From Impatiens glandulifera (Eukaryota > Streptophyta > Magnoliopsida > Ericales > Balsaminaceae), in assembly GCF_907164915.1 (NCBI RefSeq), contig NC_061862.1:92273995-92337994 (forward strand): a DNA stretch of 64,000 nt, read 5' to 3'. The notes under the pieces were generated by a model. It saw nothing but the letters and a program-made list of their open reading frames with translations, made no database searches and was not told the DNA's origin. Below are positions 47,812 to 60,116 of the stretch, in pieces. Position numbers and translations under genes: made by a program. Within the stretch, counting starts at the first letter, position 1. Every line of letters starts with the position of its first letter.

Positions 47812-49317
47812 GTTTAAATAATTTAACTGGTAAAAGTCTTATCTAAAATATTTTATAAAATTATATATATATATATATATATATTTACAATTGTGAAGGA
47901 ACTAAAATATGAAAATGTATTATAGTGTTCTCAATTTAACTAGTTAGTTGATTTATTTATTTATTTTTTAAAAATTAGGTTAGCAAAAACATAAACACGC
48001 TCAATTTTTTTTGAAAAGTGATTTTTTTTTCAAGTTATAGTTACATTTTTTTGTCAAAATTAAAAGTGTGATTTTATTTGAATTTAATATGAATATATAA
48101 AATTTTTTTAGAGATATAATATTGTTGAAAAGGTAAAACCTAGATAAAGAATATTTTATTTTGACCAATTTGTATAAATGAAAAATAAGATTACAATGTT
48201 TTCCTTGCCACTAAAAAAACTCATCCTATTTCGTAAATCCCAACAGTATGATTATACCACAATTAGACATCTAATGTAGTGTAATTTTTTTTATTATTAT
48301 AATATGCTTTTAATTTAAGAAAAAAAATGTATGTAATATTTTCAGTTAATTATAATGATCTTAATTTGTTAATAATACAATATAATATTTTTAATTGGTC
48401 ATAAGGAAAGTTTTTCAAACACTATATATATTATAGAAGGAATTTTTTTTATTCATTTGTAGTACATATTTAATTTAAAACTATTATTATTTGATTGCTA
48501 AAATAAGTATAATTTATAATTCAAATAATAATTTTAAAGTAGTCTAAAAAAATGCTGGAATAACATGTATTAGGTAAACATGTTTTTTTATTAATAGTAT
48601 AACAATAAATACATTAATTTTATATTTGAATTAATAACAAACTAACACTTGTTGCAAAATTCAATTCAGGCCTAGAATTTTGAGAAATGTTTGTTTAACT
48701 ACTCATTGGAGTTTATCTCTTTAAATATGAATTCATGCTTACAATCTTGGTTACCTATATATGAAATCAAATTTGACTACATTTTTTTCTTTGACTAATT
48801 TGAAAAAGACTATATCAGAACTGATTCAAGGTGTTCCCTCTATGAATTCATGTACATAAGCCGCACAAAATTACAAAATAATACCTTAAGTACCGCTATT
48901 AAATAATCCAAGAAACATGACTAGTAGAGGACTTATCACTCAAATCTTTGGCAAACAAGAGTTTGGATACATTTTTTTTTTACTTTTATTTATGTAGCCG
49001 AACTCGGATACATTTGTCAATAAGAAAATAGACTACAAATATCGTCGAACAAATCACTAGACCACCACCGCTCAAACTAAAAAGTACATATTAATAATTT
49101 AATATATTTATGGTTTATTAGCCCCACTCTTAAAAAAAAAGCTTATATTTATGATAATTTCCTGATGTGTGCTATCACAATCTCCTTAACTTAGTCACGC
49201 GATCCCATTTATAGTCTTACACTCCCCCGGTGAGGACTCTAGTGACCCACTTGACACTTTATTCTCACGGGATTCAAGAGGTGCTCCCCATAACACTTTG
49301 TTTATACCACCGGATCG

Positions 49318-49329
49318 GCTCTAATACCA
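49318..49329 (-). other. Candidate primer-binding-site motif of an LTR element
   Basis: On the minus strand this reads TGGTATTAGAGC. This differs at one base from the tRNA-iMet-type primer-binding site TGGTATCAGAGC, and follows ...ATTACAGA. The plus strand beyond it starts TGTAATGCCCGA, which fits an LTR edge. No second LTR was found, so it is a weak call. Confidence 0.35.
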
Positions 49330-50342
49330 TCTGTAATGCCCGATTCAAGTATCGTTACCCGTGAAGAAATATACTCTGAACCACCACAACTCAATCTATA
49401 TAGCTAGGTATTACCCATAAAGATATCTATAATCTATTAACACCCTTTTATAAAAAGTTAATATTTATTTAATTTTTCTGATAGAAAATATTTAAATTAC
49501 GCAAAAAAATTTGCGCAGTAATATTTGGAAAATATACAAATAATTAAAAAAATAAATTAAAATCTTTCCTACTAGTTGAAAAAAGTTGATAATTTTTTTT
49601 CTAATAATTTAATCTAAAATTTATCAAAAAGAATATTTTTTTTTTTTTTTTTATCAATTTTCGTTTCTAAATAATCTAAACATGATCTTAATTATAAATT
49701 TTGTTGGAGTTTCATTGTAAGTCCATTTGATTCTCTTTGGTGCATATTTAAGATTTTCAACTTACATCTGATTATCAAGAGAAAAACTGATTCTGTTGCT
49801 CACAAAAGAAAGTAAAAGAGTTTTTTTTATTTGATTATAAATAAATGATTGAGAGAATTTGAAAGAGTGAATGGAGAAGGTAATGACGTGGTACAATCTA
49901 ATTGGTCGAAAAAATAACAAAATTTCTCTCTTCGTACGCTTTATTATTTTTCCAACTAGTGATATAGTAAGACATCATTCTCTCAAATTCCCTCTTCCTA
50001 TCACTCTTTTCATTCTTGTCGATATCAAAATATCATTACATTAACCATTTCAAAAGAAAAACATATTAATAATAAAACTACTTATTTTACTACTTATTGA
50101 TCCAAAAAAAAGTCAAAAATATTATTGCATTAACCATTTAGTGACCAATAATGCTACTTATTTCCATTTAGTCAAAAATATTATTGCATTAACCATTTAT
50201 TATTGATCCAAAAAAAGTCAACAGATTGTTGACCAATAATGCTGCAAACATAAATAAATGAGATATAAAAAATATCTGGATTGACTTAAATTGTTTGGAG
50301 CACTGTTCTTGATTTTGTCTACTAATTCAAAGTCACCCCACC

Positions 50343-50467
50343 TTTGCCTTTAGTATAAATAAATAGTATAAAATCAAGGTCACTTCATATGCCTTTAGTT
50401 CATATGCCTTTAATTCAAACTCTAGCATAAATAAATAGTATAAAATCAAGGTCACTTCATATGCCTC
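50343..50467. repeat. Short tandem duplication around AAATCAAGGTCACTTCATAT
   Basis: ATAAATAAATAGTATAAAAT followed by CAAGGTCACTTCATATGCCT occurs at about 50355-50395 and again at about 50416-50466. Confidence 0.85.
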
Positions 50468-50593
50468 TAGTTCTCATATAATACAATAAAGCAGCTTGAA
50501 TATAATGGGTTCATCCAAAAATACCAAAACATCTCTAATCATTTCATCAATAGTTGGGTAAATAAATACCTATGAAAAAATTTCTTAGCCAAT

Positions 50594-53500
50594 TTAAGTT
50601 GCAGCAACTGGCTGTTCTTGCAATGCGAGAGGAAGAGTCGGCCTCCAAGCAGTTCCATTCGGACTATCCATAAGAGCAATACCGACAGCAGCCAATTCAT
50701 TCCTTATAGAATCAGACCTTTCGAAATCTTTCTCCTTTCTCGCAGAATCCCGCTCTTCAATCTTTCTCAAAACCCCATCTTCAGTAATCTTTGCACGCTT
50801 CAATGCCTTTTCCTTCAACTGCTCTAGAATCTGTCATGTTTGTTGAACATATCATTATTATTCGAAATTATTAAACCGTTTTATGAATAACTGTTCTTTG
50901 AGTATACCTGTCCGTAGCTACCCGGGTTGAGTCCTAAGATATTTAGTGTACTCTTGATTACGTTTTCTAACGCAGCTAGTGACTCTATTCTTGACTGTTG
51001 CTTCTTTCCCTGCATTTTTTTCAACTCCCTCATATAAACCTTGTTTGATCTAGAGTTATTTGAATAACCAAGTGGTTATTTTCAAATAATCTTGCTTAAT
51101 GTAGGTTATTGAAAATAATCACTTCTTCCATCAAATCATCAACTAAAATGTCAAGCGACCTTACTTACATTTATAACAATTTTAAAATTTAAATACTAAG
51201 GATGTTTTAATGATTTATCCAAATAAACCAAGATTTATTTTTGAAAAAAAATATCAAACAAGCTTCAGGTTATTTGAAATTAATCCCAAATAACCCACAT
51301 TAAACAAGGCCTATATATAAATATATATACCTTGCGAGTGTGTAGCAAATCGTTTATAAATTTTAATGGCTCAGACATTGCAGACAAGACGACAGGTGTG
51401 AGAAGATCATCGCACATCGAAGACCGAGCTTCTTCCTCGAATCTGTTGATGCAATCTATAATACCTTGAGGAATAGATTCTTCTGTTTTCACGACGTTAT
51501 CCTTACTTCTTAAAACCTCTTCACAATCATATAATGTCTGGAAAAACAAATAATTCGGGATTTTCAACATAAAATCATTTGGGTATGTATGGTTCGGACT
51601 GTAAATGGAATGAGGGTACATTTACAAATCCTTTGTTTGTTTACTTAAAATAAGGAATTGAAATTAGATTTATAGTTAAATAATTTTTTAAAGTTTCATT
51701 TCCATCATTTCCCACTTCAGTGTTACAATTCTATTATTTCTCCAAATATAATACTTAAATTGTAATTCAATTCCAATCCTTACAAAATTGGAATTATAAT
51801 TCTAATTCTAATTCTAATTATGTACAAACATAACATAAGATGGCATAGATAGATAGATACCTGATAAATATAAAAAGCTCGATCGGAAGCTTTTTCGAGC
51901 TGTACATCAGAATAGTTTATCGGGGTTCGATAATGAGTCCCGATTAGAAACAATCTCAAAGCAAGTGGATGATAAAGACCTATAACCTGTATAGACGTGT
52001 TAAAAAATAAACGAACAGTTATGTATGTACTTCCTTGTTTGTTTCTTCAAGTTGTATGGCTTGTTTTGTATTCTGTACTTTCTAAAATGGCTTAAATTAC
52101 TTCCTTCCCATCTTCAGTTCTTGGTTAACTCTGTTATTTCTTAAATAATATCTACATTCCTTAATCTCAATTTTGCACACATGAATGACAAATGATGCGC
52201 GGTATGAATACACACATGAATGACAATACCTGACGGATAGTGAAGAAGTTGCCTAACGATTTTGACATTTTCTCGGAGTCAATTGTAACAAAACCATTAT
52301 GTATCCAGTAACGAACATTACTGTCATCACAAGCAGAACAACTCTGTGCTATTTCGTTTTCATGGTGAGGGAAGATAAGATCCATACCTCCACCATGTAT
52401 GTCGAACTGGAAACCTAAATATTCAGCACTCATGGCACTGCACTCGATATGCCAACCTGGCCTTCCTGGACCCCACGGACTGTTCCAGGATGGCTCTCCT
52501 TCCTTAGCAGACTGCAGTGCGTGTAAAAACAGCCATGCTGATTAGGATAGTCGTGTAACCATATGGTATGATCATTAAGGCATGTGTTTGAATTAAATGC
52601 AAGAATATTGGATTTTAAGTGCAGAATGAGTTAAGTCTTAGGTTGATTATTTAAAGACTTTTCTCCCTTAATTAATTTGTAGGGGTTAAAATGACTTTTT
52701 ACTAGATTAAGAGTTAAGCAATTAAACCAGATTTTTTGGGTTAATTTTTTTAACTTAGTTTGAGGCTTCGAGTTGAATCCAGATAGTTAAATGATTTTAA
52801 ATAACAATCATCAAATAAACTTATTAACTCAAATAAGAAATTAATCATCCAAATAATAGGAAGACTTACTTTCCATAAAGCAAAATCAGCAGGATTTCTC
52901 TTCCTTGTGTCTATAGCTACCCTTTCACCTGCTCGATTATGCTCAAGCTTTCGACCAGATAAACGCCCGTAATCTGGGAATTTATCAACTGAGAAGTATA
53001 CGTCACCGTCAACTATGTAGGCGCTTTCCTTGCCAAGAATCTAGGAATCATTAGACGAGTCAAAGTCTATATATATCTTGAAACATCTTTCAATCAACAA
53101 TTGGCCTGTTTTGGAGACGGGTCAATGAGCTGGCATCTCACCCGAATAAATGAGCCTATTTGAAAACTGGGATTTTGTCACAATCTTCATCAAAGTCCCA
53201 TTGAAACATCGCTAAAGTAAAAAGTGAAAGTGACTTCTTTTTTTTGTTTCATACAAGATCTCTTTTTTGGTTCATGATCCAGATTATCTTTTGGATCATG
53301 ATCCAAATGATCCAAATTATAGTGTAGTTTTGTTTCATTTGGTATTTTTGTTCTGATCATGAAACATATTATTTATTATATCGTTGTGAAATTTACAAAC
53401 AAAACAAATGTAGATTTTTATGGACACCAATATGAAAAATGGAATGCCAAAACAGCCAATGTGGTATAGTAAAGTGAACAGCTTTCACATCAAGATTGAT

Positions 53501-54831
53501 AAGAAGTTAGGTATTGAACTACCAAGAACTTGATTTAGTGAGAGACAGAGAAAATTGACTAACCTGCTTGATTATGTCAATAATTTGGGGCATATGATCT
53601 GAGACACGAGGCTGCACAGAAGGGCTTAAGCAGTTAAGGTGCTCCATATCCCTAAGAAATTCTTCAGAATAACGTTTGCTCAAATTGATGGGATCTTCCC
53701 CCAATTCATTTGCTCTGGCAATTATCTACATAATTCGAAAATTGCAGTCCTGTCAATTACATATTGAAAAAGCTGTTGGTATGAGATATTCAACTTTCCC
53801 ACCATCCCAAAATGAAAAAGTAACTAATCTGCCTCCAACATATCCCATCACTGTTCCATCATTAACATACAAATGAAGCAATAAGTATACTTCATTTGTA
53901 AAGACCATTTCTGTCAATTTTTCATGTGGGAATGGATCTATGTGGTATCACATTTGAAAATGGGGGTGTATCTGAACTTTAAAAATGAAGCAATAAGGAC
54001 TAATAAATTGGTATCATTTGAAAAAACTATTTAAGTCAGTTTTCTCATGTGGGTGTTGATCTGATCACATTTGAAAACGGTGTTTATCAAAACTTAGTCT
54101 AGTCTCAAGCAATTGGTTATTGAATCCAATAGGATATTAAATAATTAAATAAGTATGAAGACTAATTTAGTTAAGTGGTAGAGTATATGAACTCATGTTT
54201 GAAAGGTGATAAGTTCTTCTCCTTAACACTACATAACTAAAAGAAAATGGAATGGATTTTTTAGGGTTCTTTTAACAACTAAAAGCATACAGAAGATGGG
54301 AGACAAAGCATCACTCACCTTGTCATCAACATCAGTGAAATTGCGAACATAACAAACTTCATACCCCAAATGCCTAAGATATCTGCCTAATTCAGAAACA
54401 AAATTCAACAAATTAATTATCTCTCATCTCCGTTTCACCAAAAGAGTTGTGATAGAGATGAACCTGTAAAGAACATCGAAGCAAACGTAGACACGGGCAT
54501 GGCCAATGTGACTGAGATCATAAGCAGTGACTCCACAGACATACATGCCAACTTTACCAGGCACCTTCGGCTTGAACACTTCTTTCTGTTTGCTCATTGT
54601 ATTGTACACCCATAGTTCCATCAGCGATTTTCCTTCTGGTATGTCTCCATGTATTGAAGACTGAGCTCGAGGGACACAACTGAACCTTTGAGCTGTGGTT
54701 CTATGAAGGCCTAACTTTTCACAGTTAACAAGTATCTGGTGGCGGAGAATCTGACTCAGCTTCTGCGAGCGAGAGAATGAAGAACGGCGGATAGGTATCA
54801 ATGGACTGCAACATTTTAGGAGTTGAAGCAT
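50594..54831 (-). CDS. Cysteinyl-tRNA synthetase, organellar type
   Basis: Class I aminoacyl-tRNA synthetase that charges tRNA-Cys. It resembles the plant organelle (chloroplast/mitochondrial) form. Nine exons in consistent phase: 54464-54831, 54319-54382, 53564-53725, 52870-53040, 52230-52511, 51861-51986, 51331-51537, 50908-51009 and 50594-50830, giving 572 residues. The first ~65 residues are rich in R, S, L and Q with few acids, as in an organelle presequence. The HIGH motif is at 108-111 (DLSHIGHAR). The likely zinc ligands are Cys99 (YVCGVT), Cys279 (HIECSAMS) and the HHENE block at about 304-308. KMSKS is at 336-340. FHGGGMDL-type sequence appears as [17 protein letters not shown]. The C-terminus has the helical [19 protein letters not shown] region typical of CysRS. 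It is transcribed divergently from the L26 gene. Confidence 0.96.
51037..51311. mobile_element. CTTGTTTGAT-family MITE in a CysRS intron
   Basis: The left end is AACCTTGTTTGATC and the right end is ATTAAACAAGGCCT. This is the best-preserved copy (275 bp). The interior has ATAACCAAGTGGTTATTT and TCATCAACTAAAAT. It sits between exons 7 and 8. Confidence 0.82.
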
Positions 54832-55509
54832 TGGAAACCAACCCTTTCTCTCTGCTTTTCACTCTCCAGATTCAGGTTCTTAGATTAGAAGTTAGAAGAG
54901 GCCCAGAACAGAGATGGGTATTGCATTATCTGCAACGGGGAACTCTTGTAAACAAATAAGCTATACAAAAAGATAGTCTTTACCAATAATCCGTCACACT
55001 TTGTATCTTCATGAAATCACAATTCAATTCATCAAGATACTGAGCAATTGAATTCACACATCTTTTGACAAACCCATCAAAAAAATTCAAATCAATCATG
55101 AATAATACTCAATCCAACTTCTCAATCAAAAGCACCATAGAAGCATCAATTCAAATAGCAAGAATTCAGTCATTCATTTCATCAAAATCCCATTTCATTG
55201 CATTAAACACAAACCCTATTGTAATCTACAGTAAATATACCTGGATTTAAAAGTAGATGATGAAGAAGCAGCAACAAGGTAACAAAAATGGAAGCTTTCA
55301 CTCTTATCTCTCGTTTCTATCTGCAATTTTTTATTTTTTTTATAATTTTCTGGGCCGGGCTTTGATTGTTATTATTAATGGGCCGAAATCTATTAGAAAG
55401 AAAACCCTTTTAGAAACATCACTATAAGTTCTTCTAAGAACCCTAGATTCAACCCTCTTCATCTTCCGCCGCCATTGGAGTTGCAGAGCGGAGCTTCTAG
55501 AGAGCGAAA
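54832..55509. promoter_or_regulatory. Shared divergent promoter region, CysRS / L26
   Basis: The 678 bases separate the ATGs of two genes transcribed apart. TGGGCC site II-type motifs stand at 55351-55356 and 55379-55384. A telo-box-like AACCCTA is at 55439-55445. Site II plus telo box is the known promoter signature of plant ribosomal protein genes. The leader of L26 (about 55430-55509) is pyrimidine-rich with CTTCATCTTCCGCCGCC. The small frame at 55065-55250 has no coding support. Confidence 0.7.
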
Positions 55510-55950
55510 ATGAAGTACAACCCGAGAGTAACCAGCTCCCGCAGGAAGAACAGGAAGGCTCATTTCACAGCTCCGTCTAGCGTTCGACGTGTGCTGATGA
55601 GCGCACCTCTGTCAGCAGATCTCCGTGCGAAGTACAATGTTCGATCTATGCCTATCAGAAAGGATGATGAGGTTCAGGTTGTCCGTGGAACCTACAAGGC
55701 CCGTGAAGGAAAGATCGTGCAGGTTTACAGGAGGAAATGGGTGATCCACATTGAGCGCATCACTCGTGAGAAGGTTAATGGTTCAACTGTTAATGTTGGA
55801 ATCAATCCATCTAAGGTTGTTATTACCAAGCTCCGCCTCGATAAGGATCGCAAATCTCTTCTCGACCGCAAGGCGAAGGGCCGCGCTGCTGCTGATAAGG
55901 AGAAGGGTACAAAGTTCACTACTGATGATGTCATGGAAAATGTTGATTGA
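55510..55950 (+). CDS. RPL26: 60S ribosomal protein L26 (uL24)
   Basis: Component of the large cytosolic ribosomal subunit. The frame is complete and uninterrupted at 146 residues, the usual size in plants. The start [19 protein letters not shown] is family-typical. The KOW motif lies at about residues 50-80 ([20 protein letters not shown], then [12 protein letters not shown]). It continues with [21 protein letters not shown]. The C-terminus is basic and then acidic. Codon use is much more GC-rich than the surroundings, as expected of a highly expressed gene. Upstream lie TGGGCC motifs and a telo box. Confidence 0.98.
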   Translation: MKYNPRVTSSRRKNRKAHFTAPSSVRRVLMSAPLSADLRAKYNVRSMPIRKDDEVQVVRGTYKAREGKIVQVYRRKWVIHIERITREKVNGSTVNVGINPSKVVITKLRLDKDRKSLLDRKAKGRAAADKEKGTKFTTDDVMENVD

Positions 55951-56912
55951 TTTCATCATCTTTTATATGGGTATCTCTCCTTGTGTTCATTTGAGTTTTA
56001 TGTTTTGCTACAATTTTAGGGTTTTACTACCTGGATTTTGAAATCATTGCTAAACATAGACTTAAACATCTTTAGCTTTGGCATTTTGATTCAACGCCTA
56101 TAACAATGTTTTTGTTTCATTGATCTCACGTTTTCTGATCCATTTCTTATTCTTATTGTGTTTATTGCTGTTTAGAGTATTAGGGTTATGTGATTTCTAT
56201 AAATTATGCCAATTGTGGGCTCTTAATAATGTTCTTGGAAAACCCACAAGATTTGATTTTTCTGCTTTCCAATGAAACCCAAAGTATTATCAAACACACA
56301 CTCATTGAATGTGTATATTGTTTACACAATCCTGGGTTCTTCTGTCATGATTTTGCTGTGTTAAATTGAACAAGTTTATAATGTGAGCAAATCTTCTTAG
56401 AGTACCAAAACTGGTATGTTGGTCTCTTTTATTGAACATCTGTTCCCTTGAAAGTTGATGTTAGAATGGTCGAAAAGAAGCCATTTCATAATGAGACTAT
56501 TTAAAAAGTCATTTTGAATCTGGATTTAACTTTGTTATGTTGTGCATGATTATTGAAGATGACATAAAACTAAGCTTCTCAAATTTTGCCACCATTTTGA
56601 TCCATATCTTTTCAAAACTTCCACCAATCTCATCTAACAATTTCATTCTCTGTTACTTCAATTGTTATTTTTTTTGAAGAAGATGATATTGTAAATGCAC
56701 AAGTTAAGCTTCATCCTTGGTCTGACTTATGTGGATGATAACCCTTTTAGGAATTATAATAGTAAAATTTAGCTTCTCACTTCCTTCAAACAACACTGCA
56801 TTATTTGAGTATAAAAATATTCAGATTATATTATATACTCCATTGAGTATAAAAATTTATACTCAAGAAAATAAATTTTCTTAAAATGTGAAAGATTATG
56901 CATGGGTCCTTT
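55951..56912. other. 3' flank of L26 and intergenic DNA
   Basis: Holds the L26 3' UTR. No gene seen further on. Confidence 0.4.
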
Positions 56913-57235
56913 AGAGCATTCTTATCTATAACCTATTTTTTTGTCATGATCATGAAAAAAGCTTTAAGACCAAGATTTTGGTCATTGTGCTTATTCATGA
57001 CCAACAAAATCTTGATCATGAATTAAAAAATATTATTTTTATTTTTAAAAACTTTCATATTCGGGATCAAAATCATCGGAAGTGTTTGGATTATTGTTGT
57101 AGTTATCCATAATAATTTAGTATTAATTATGGATAATTGTAAACAAAGGAGAATAATTAGTAAAAATAGAGAAAATTGTGATTTTTTTTTCTCCGAAAAA
57201 TAGCAAGAGCGATCTCTATTTATAGATTTCAATTT

Positions 57236-57276
<41 letters not shown>

Positions 57277-57529
57277 ATAATATTAAAATCGGGTTTTAAA
57301 GATAAGAGATAAAAATATTTGGCAACCAATCAGATTCCGATAAATGGCAGCATTTGATTGGATGACTTTGGTTGTGATTTTTGTCATAATTTGACAAAAA
57401 CCAAGACCCAATGACATGATTGTGGTTTTTGGTTATGGAATCACCAACCATTTGGTCATGATAAATTGACAAGATCAACCATAACTAGCATCATGACCTA
57501 TTTTTGGGTCATGGATAAGGATGCTCGTT
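56913..57529. mobile_element. Foldback MITE with GAGCATCCTTATCCATGACC-type ends
   Basis: The left end is GAGCATTCTTATCTATAACC and the reverse complement of the right end is GAGCATCCTTATCCATGACC. Inside, GTCATGATCATGA and GACCAA/TTTTGGTCAT words are mirrored on both sides. The centre holds a (TA)n run at 57239-57271. No transposase. TTTA occurs just outside both ends, though one base out of register on the right. Confidence 0.78.
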
Positions 57530-57779
57530 TAAAGAAAAAATGTTTTAATGCTCCTTTAATTTTTGCAGATTACTCATTTTTCAATGTATAGATAGATTTT
57601 TTGATAATGACTTCATTTATTCACATGATTAGTAGACTGGAATATCATTGTAAAAAAATTTCCTACTTGTTCAAAGATTATGTAAATCTTTTGTTTCTTA
57701 TGACTATATTTATTTGCAAATTTCTTTTTACAATGATTAGACTGGAATATCATTGTAATAAAACATGGTGGCAATACTA

Positions 57780-57960
57780 TTTTGGATCTTCCTATGACTT
57801 AAACAATGGCCTATCCACCAAATTGATAAGTAATGTTTTCTTAGATGAGGATGTATATATGACTCAACCTCCGGGATGTTTAAGATTAACTATGAGTTTT
57901 AAACCATGTGTGTCATCTCTGAAAAGTTATACAAGGTCTCAAACAAAACTCCTCCTACCC
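57780..57960 (+). pseudogene. copia reverse transcriptase fossil
   Basis: The plus strand reads NVFLDEDVYMTQPPGC at about 57834-57881, the copia RT block before YGLKQ. After a frameshift it continues HVCHL.KVIQGLKQ at about 57907-57948. Only this small piece remains. It is on the opposite strand to the copia element at the window start. Confidence 0.8.
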
Positions 57961-57992
57961 TACAATGGGCCGGCCCAAAGGACTAGTTTACC

Positions 57993-58655
57993 ACCCTAAG
58001 GCCTTATCCAACCGGACACCAAAACGCAAACGCATTCCCATTTTTGCTCCAACCGGCCACCATACGCATACCCAAAATGAGAATTTACTCTCTCTCTAAA
58101 CAAAAAAAACCCATATATGCGTAATTACGGTTCATTTCCCAATTATTTTTTTTATAAATTTTCAAATAAACCCTTGAAATATATATACTCTTTAATTTAA
58201 ATATTAAACTTGTTTATATGAATTATTTGAAACATTTCATTTGCTCTATAATTAAATATTAAATTTTATTATACTTAAATTTTATTTAATTTATTTTTAA
58301 TTTTATTATATATTTTTATGTTATATTCTATAACTTAAATTTTAGTATAATATGTTTATTTACTTAAATATATTATTAAATTATATGTTAAGTATGAATT
58401 ATTGATATATAATTAATTTTATTTTAATTTTATTAAAAATAAAAAAAGATTAGGGTTAAATATGTAAAGTTAATAAATATATAGATAATATTAATAAGGT
58501 TAAAAAGTTAGTATAAGAAAAGAATATTCTAAGAATATTCTTTTGAGTTTGAAAATGAGTTTTTGAGTTAGAGATGAATTACTGTTTGAAGTGACATTTA
58601 CTGCATTTTGGATTTAGAAATGGGTTTGTGGATTGGAGATGGTCTAAGAGACTTT
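57993..58655. mobile_element. Probable MITE with GGCCTTATCCAACC / GGAGATGGTCTAAG ends
   Basis: The left end is GGCCTTATCCAACC and the reverse complement of the right end is GACCATCTCCAATCC, an imperfect inverted pair. The interior is AT-rich. Such ends resemble PIF/Harbinger-type MITEs. Boundaries are tentative. Confidence 0.5.
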
Positions 58656-60116
58656 TTTTCAACGTGCAAAAACAATTTAGAAAAATAAAAGCAACTATAC
58701 TGATTATAATCTGTAAAACAAATCAAATACGAAAGTGTAGTAACTATAGTAGATGTGAAGGATCGATGAAGAATCTATCTATCTGTAAGATCTGAAATAT
58801 GCAAGTGGACTTAGTAGTTCTATACTTCTATGCATATTCATTAGTTTTGGGAATGATCCTAATGGGCCATGGCCCTGTATTGTGATAGGTTTTGGGCTGG
58901 GCCTATTTTAAAGGACAAATGTGGGCCCTTATCCTACTCCTGGATCGCTTAACCTCCAGCCCCAAAGCTGTTATTATAAGATTCTTGGTATATATGGTTG
59001 AAGAAGATTCAAACATTTTTTATTTAACTCTTTTTTCTCATTATCTAGTTTATCTTATAACTTTTATCTCTAATTTATATTTAAGTTATATCTCCAAAAC
59101 TATTGTACAGTCTGATTTTAATTTTTTAAATTATTCGAATTATAAATATAAATCTCGAACTCGATTATAATATCGAGCTACTCGATTCGAGTTCGGTCAA
59201 ACCGAATTTATACTAAGCTACTTGACTCGTTTATACCCTTATTTGTGTATGGTCTTAGTTTCACTCAAAATTTAGTTAAGAAAAATTAAAATTTCCGTTC
59301 AAATTTACATAAATTCTTACTATTTGTGTAAAGATTAAAATTTTGGAAACTGTTCAAATTTATATAATTCTTACTGTTTTACGAATTTGTAAATTGTTTC
59401 AGGTTTAGAAATTTATAAATTTTACAAATCTATACTTTAATAAATTTTAAAATAAATTATTACTCATCCATTGTTGAATTTTACCATTCCCACATAAACT
59501 AAATCTTTGAGTTAAAAAAATCAATGAATTCATATAATTAATTTTATAACTATTATTTCTTAACATTAATTTTATAATTGATTACATATACAAATAATAA
59601 TAATAATAACATAACTTAAAAAATAATTTTTACATTTTTTTTTAACATTTTATGATTCAAATGAAATACTTTTGACAAGTGACCATCCATTCTAATTCTA
59701 AATCTCAATTTTGACTAATTGAATAGTAGTTCCAATTGTTAACTGACATAACAAAAAAAAAATAAAAGGCAAAATCTCCATTTATTTTGTAGATAGCTTG
59801 ACATAGATGATAGATGCCATAGCTGAATACAAATAAATCAAAATGCAATCTTAGCAAAAATAAATCAAAATGCAAAACCAATATTGCAAGTTGAAAACAA
59901 ACACATTTTACACACCCATCTCCTCTTTTACAGGAGCAACCATTATCACATCATTCTTGATCAGTACTATTTTGGCTTTCAACCTTTTGAAAGACAAAGT
60001 GAGGAAGAAGAAGAAGAAGAAGCATTCAATGAGAGCTTGAGGCTTCATCAATGACAGTCAAATAAAATAAATTAAAGAACTATTTTACCCTCATATAATT
60101 CAAAATCAACAACCCT
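58656..60116. other. Intergenic DNA
   Basis: The frame at 58892-59170 starts in ordinary DNA and becomes AT-rich; nothing supports it as a gene. Motifs such as CCGATTCGAGTTCGGTCAAACCGAATT near 59180 look like MITE debris. Bases 59800-60116 hold the 3' flank of the cyclin gene. Confidence 0.35.

Larger units (their letters stand above)
47812..50593. other. AT-rich intergenic DNA with transposon debris
   Basis: It contains a TA run (47858-47883) and a T-rich tract (49640-49653). A possible LTR-element piece lies near 49140-49420. Near-duplicate pieces occur at 50096-50170 versus 50170-50240 and at 50340-50465 (AGTATAAATAAATAGTATAA and AATCAAGGTCACTTCATATG repeated). No gene supported. Confidence 0.4.

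Noticed and set aside
55725..56041. Frames overlapping L26 on both strands
   Set aside because: Shadows of the GC-rich L26 coding sequence.
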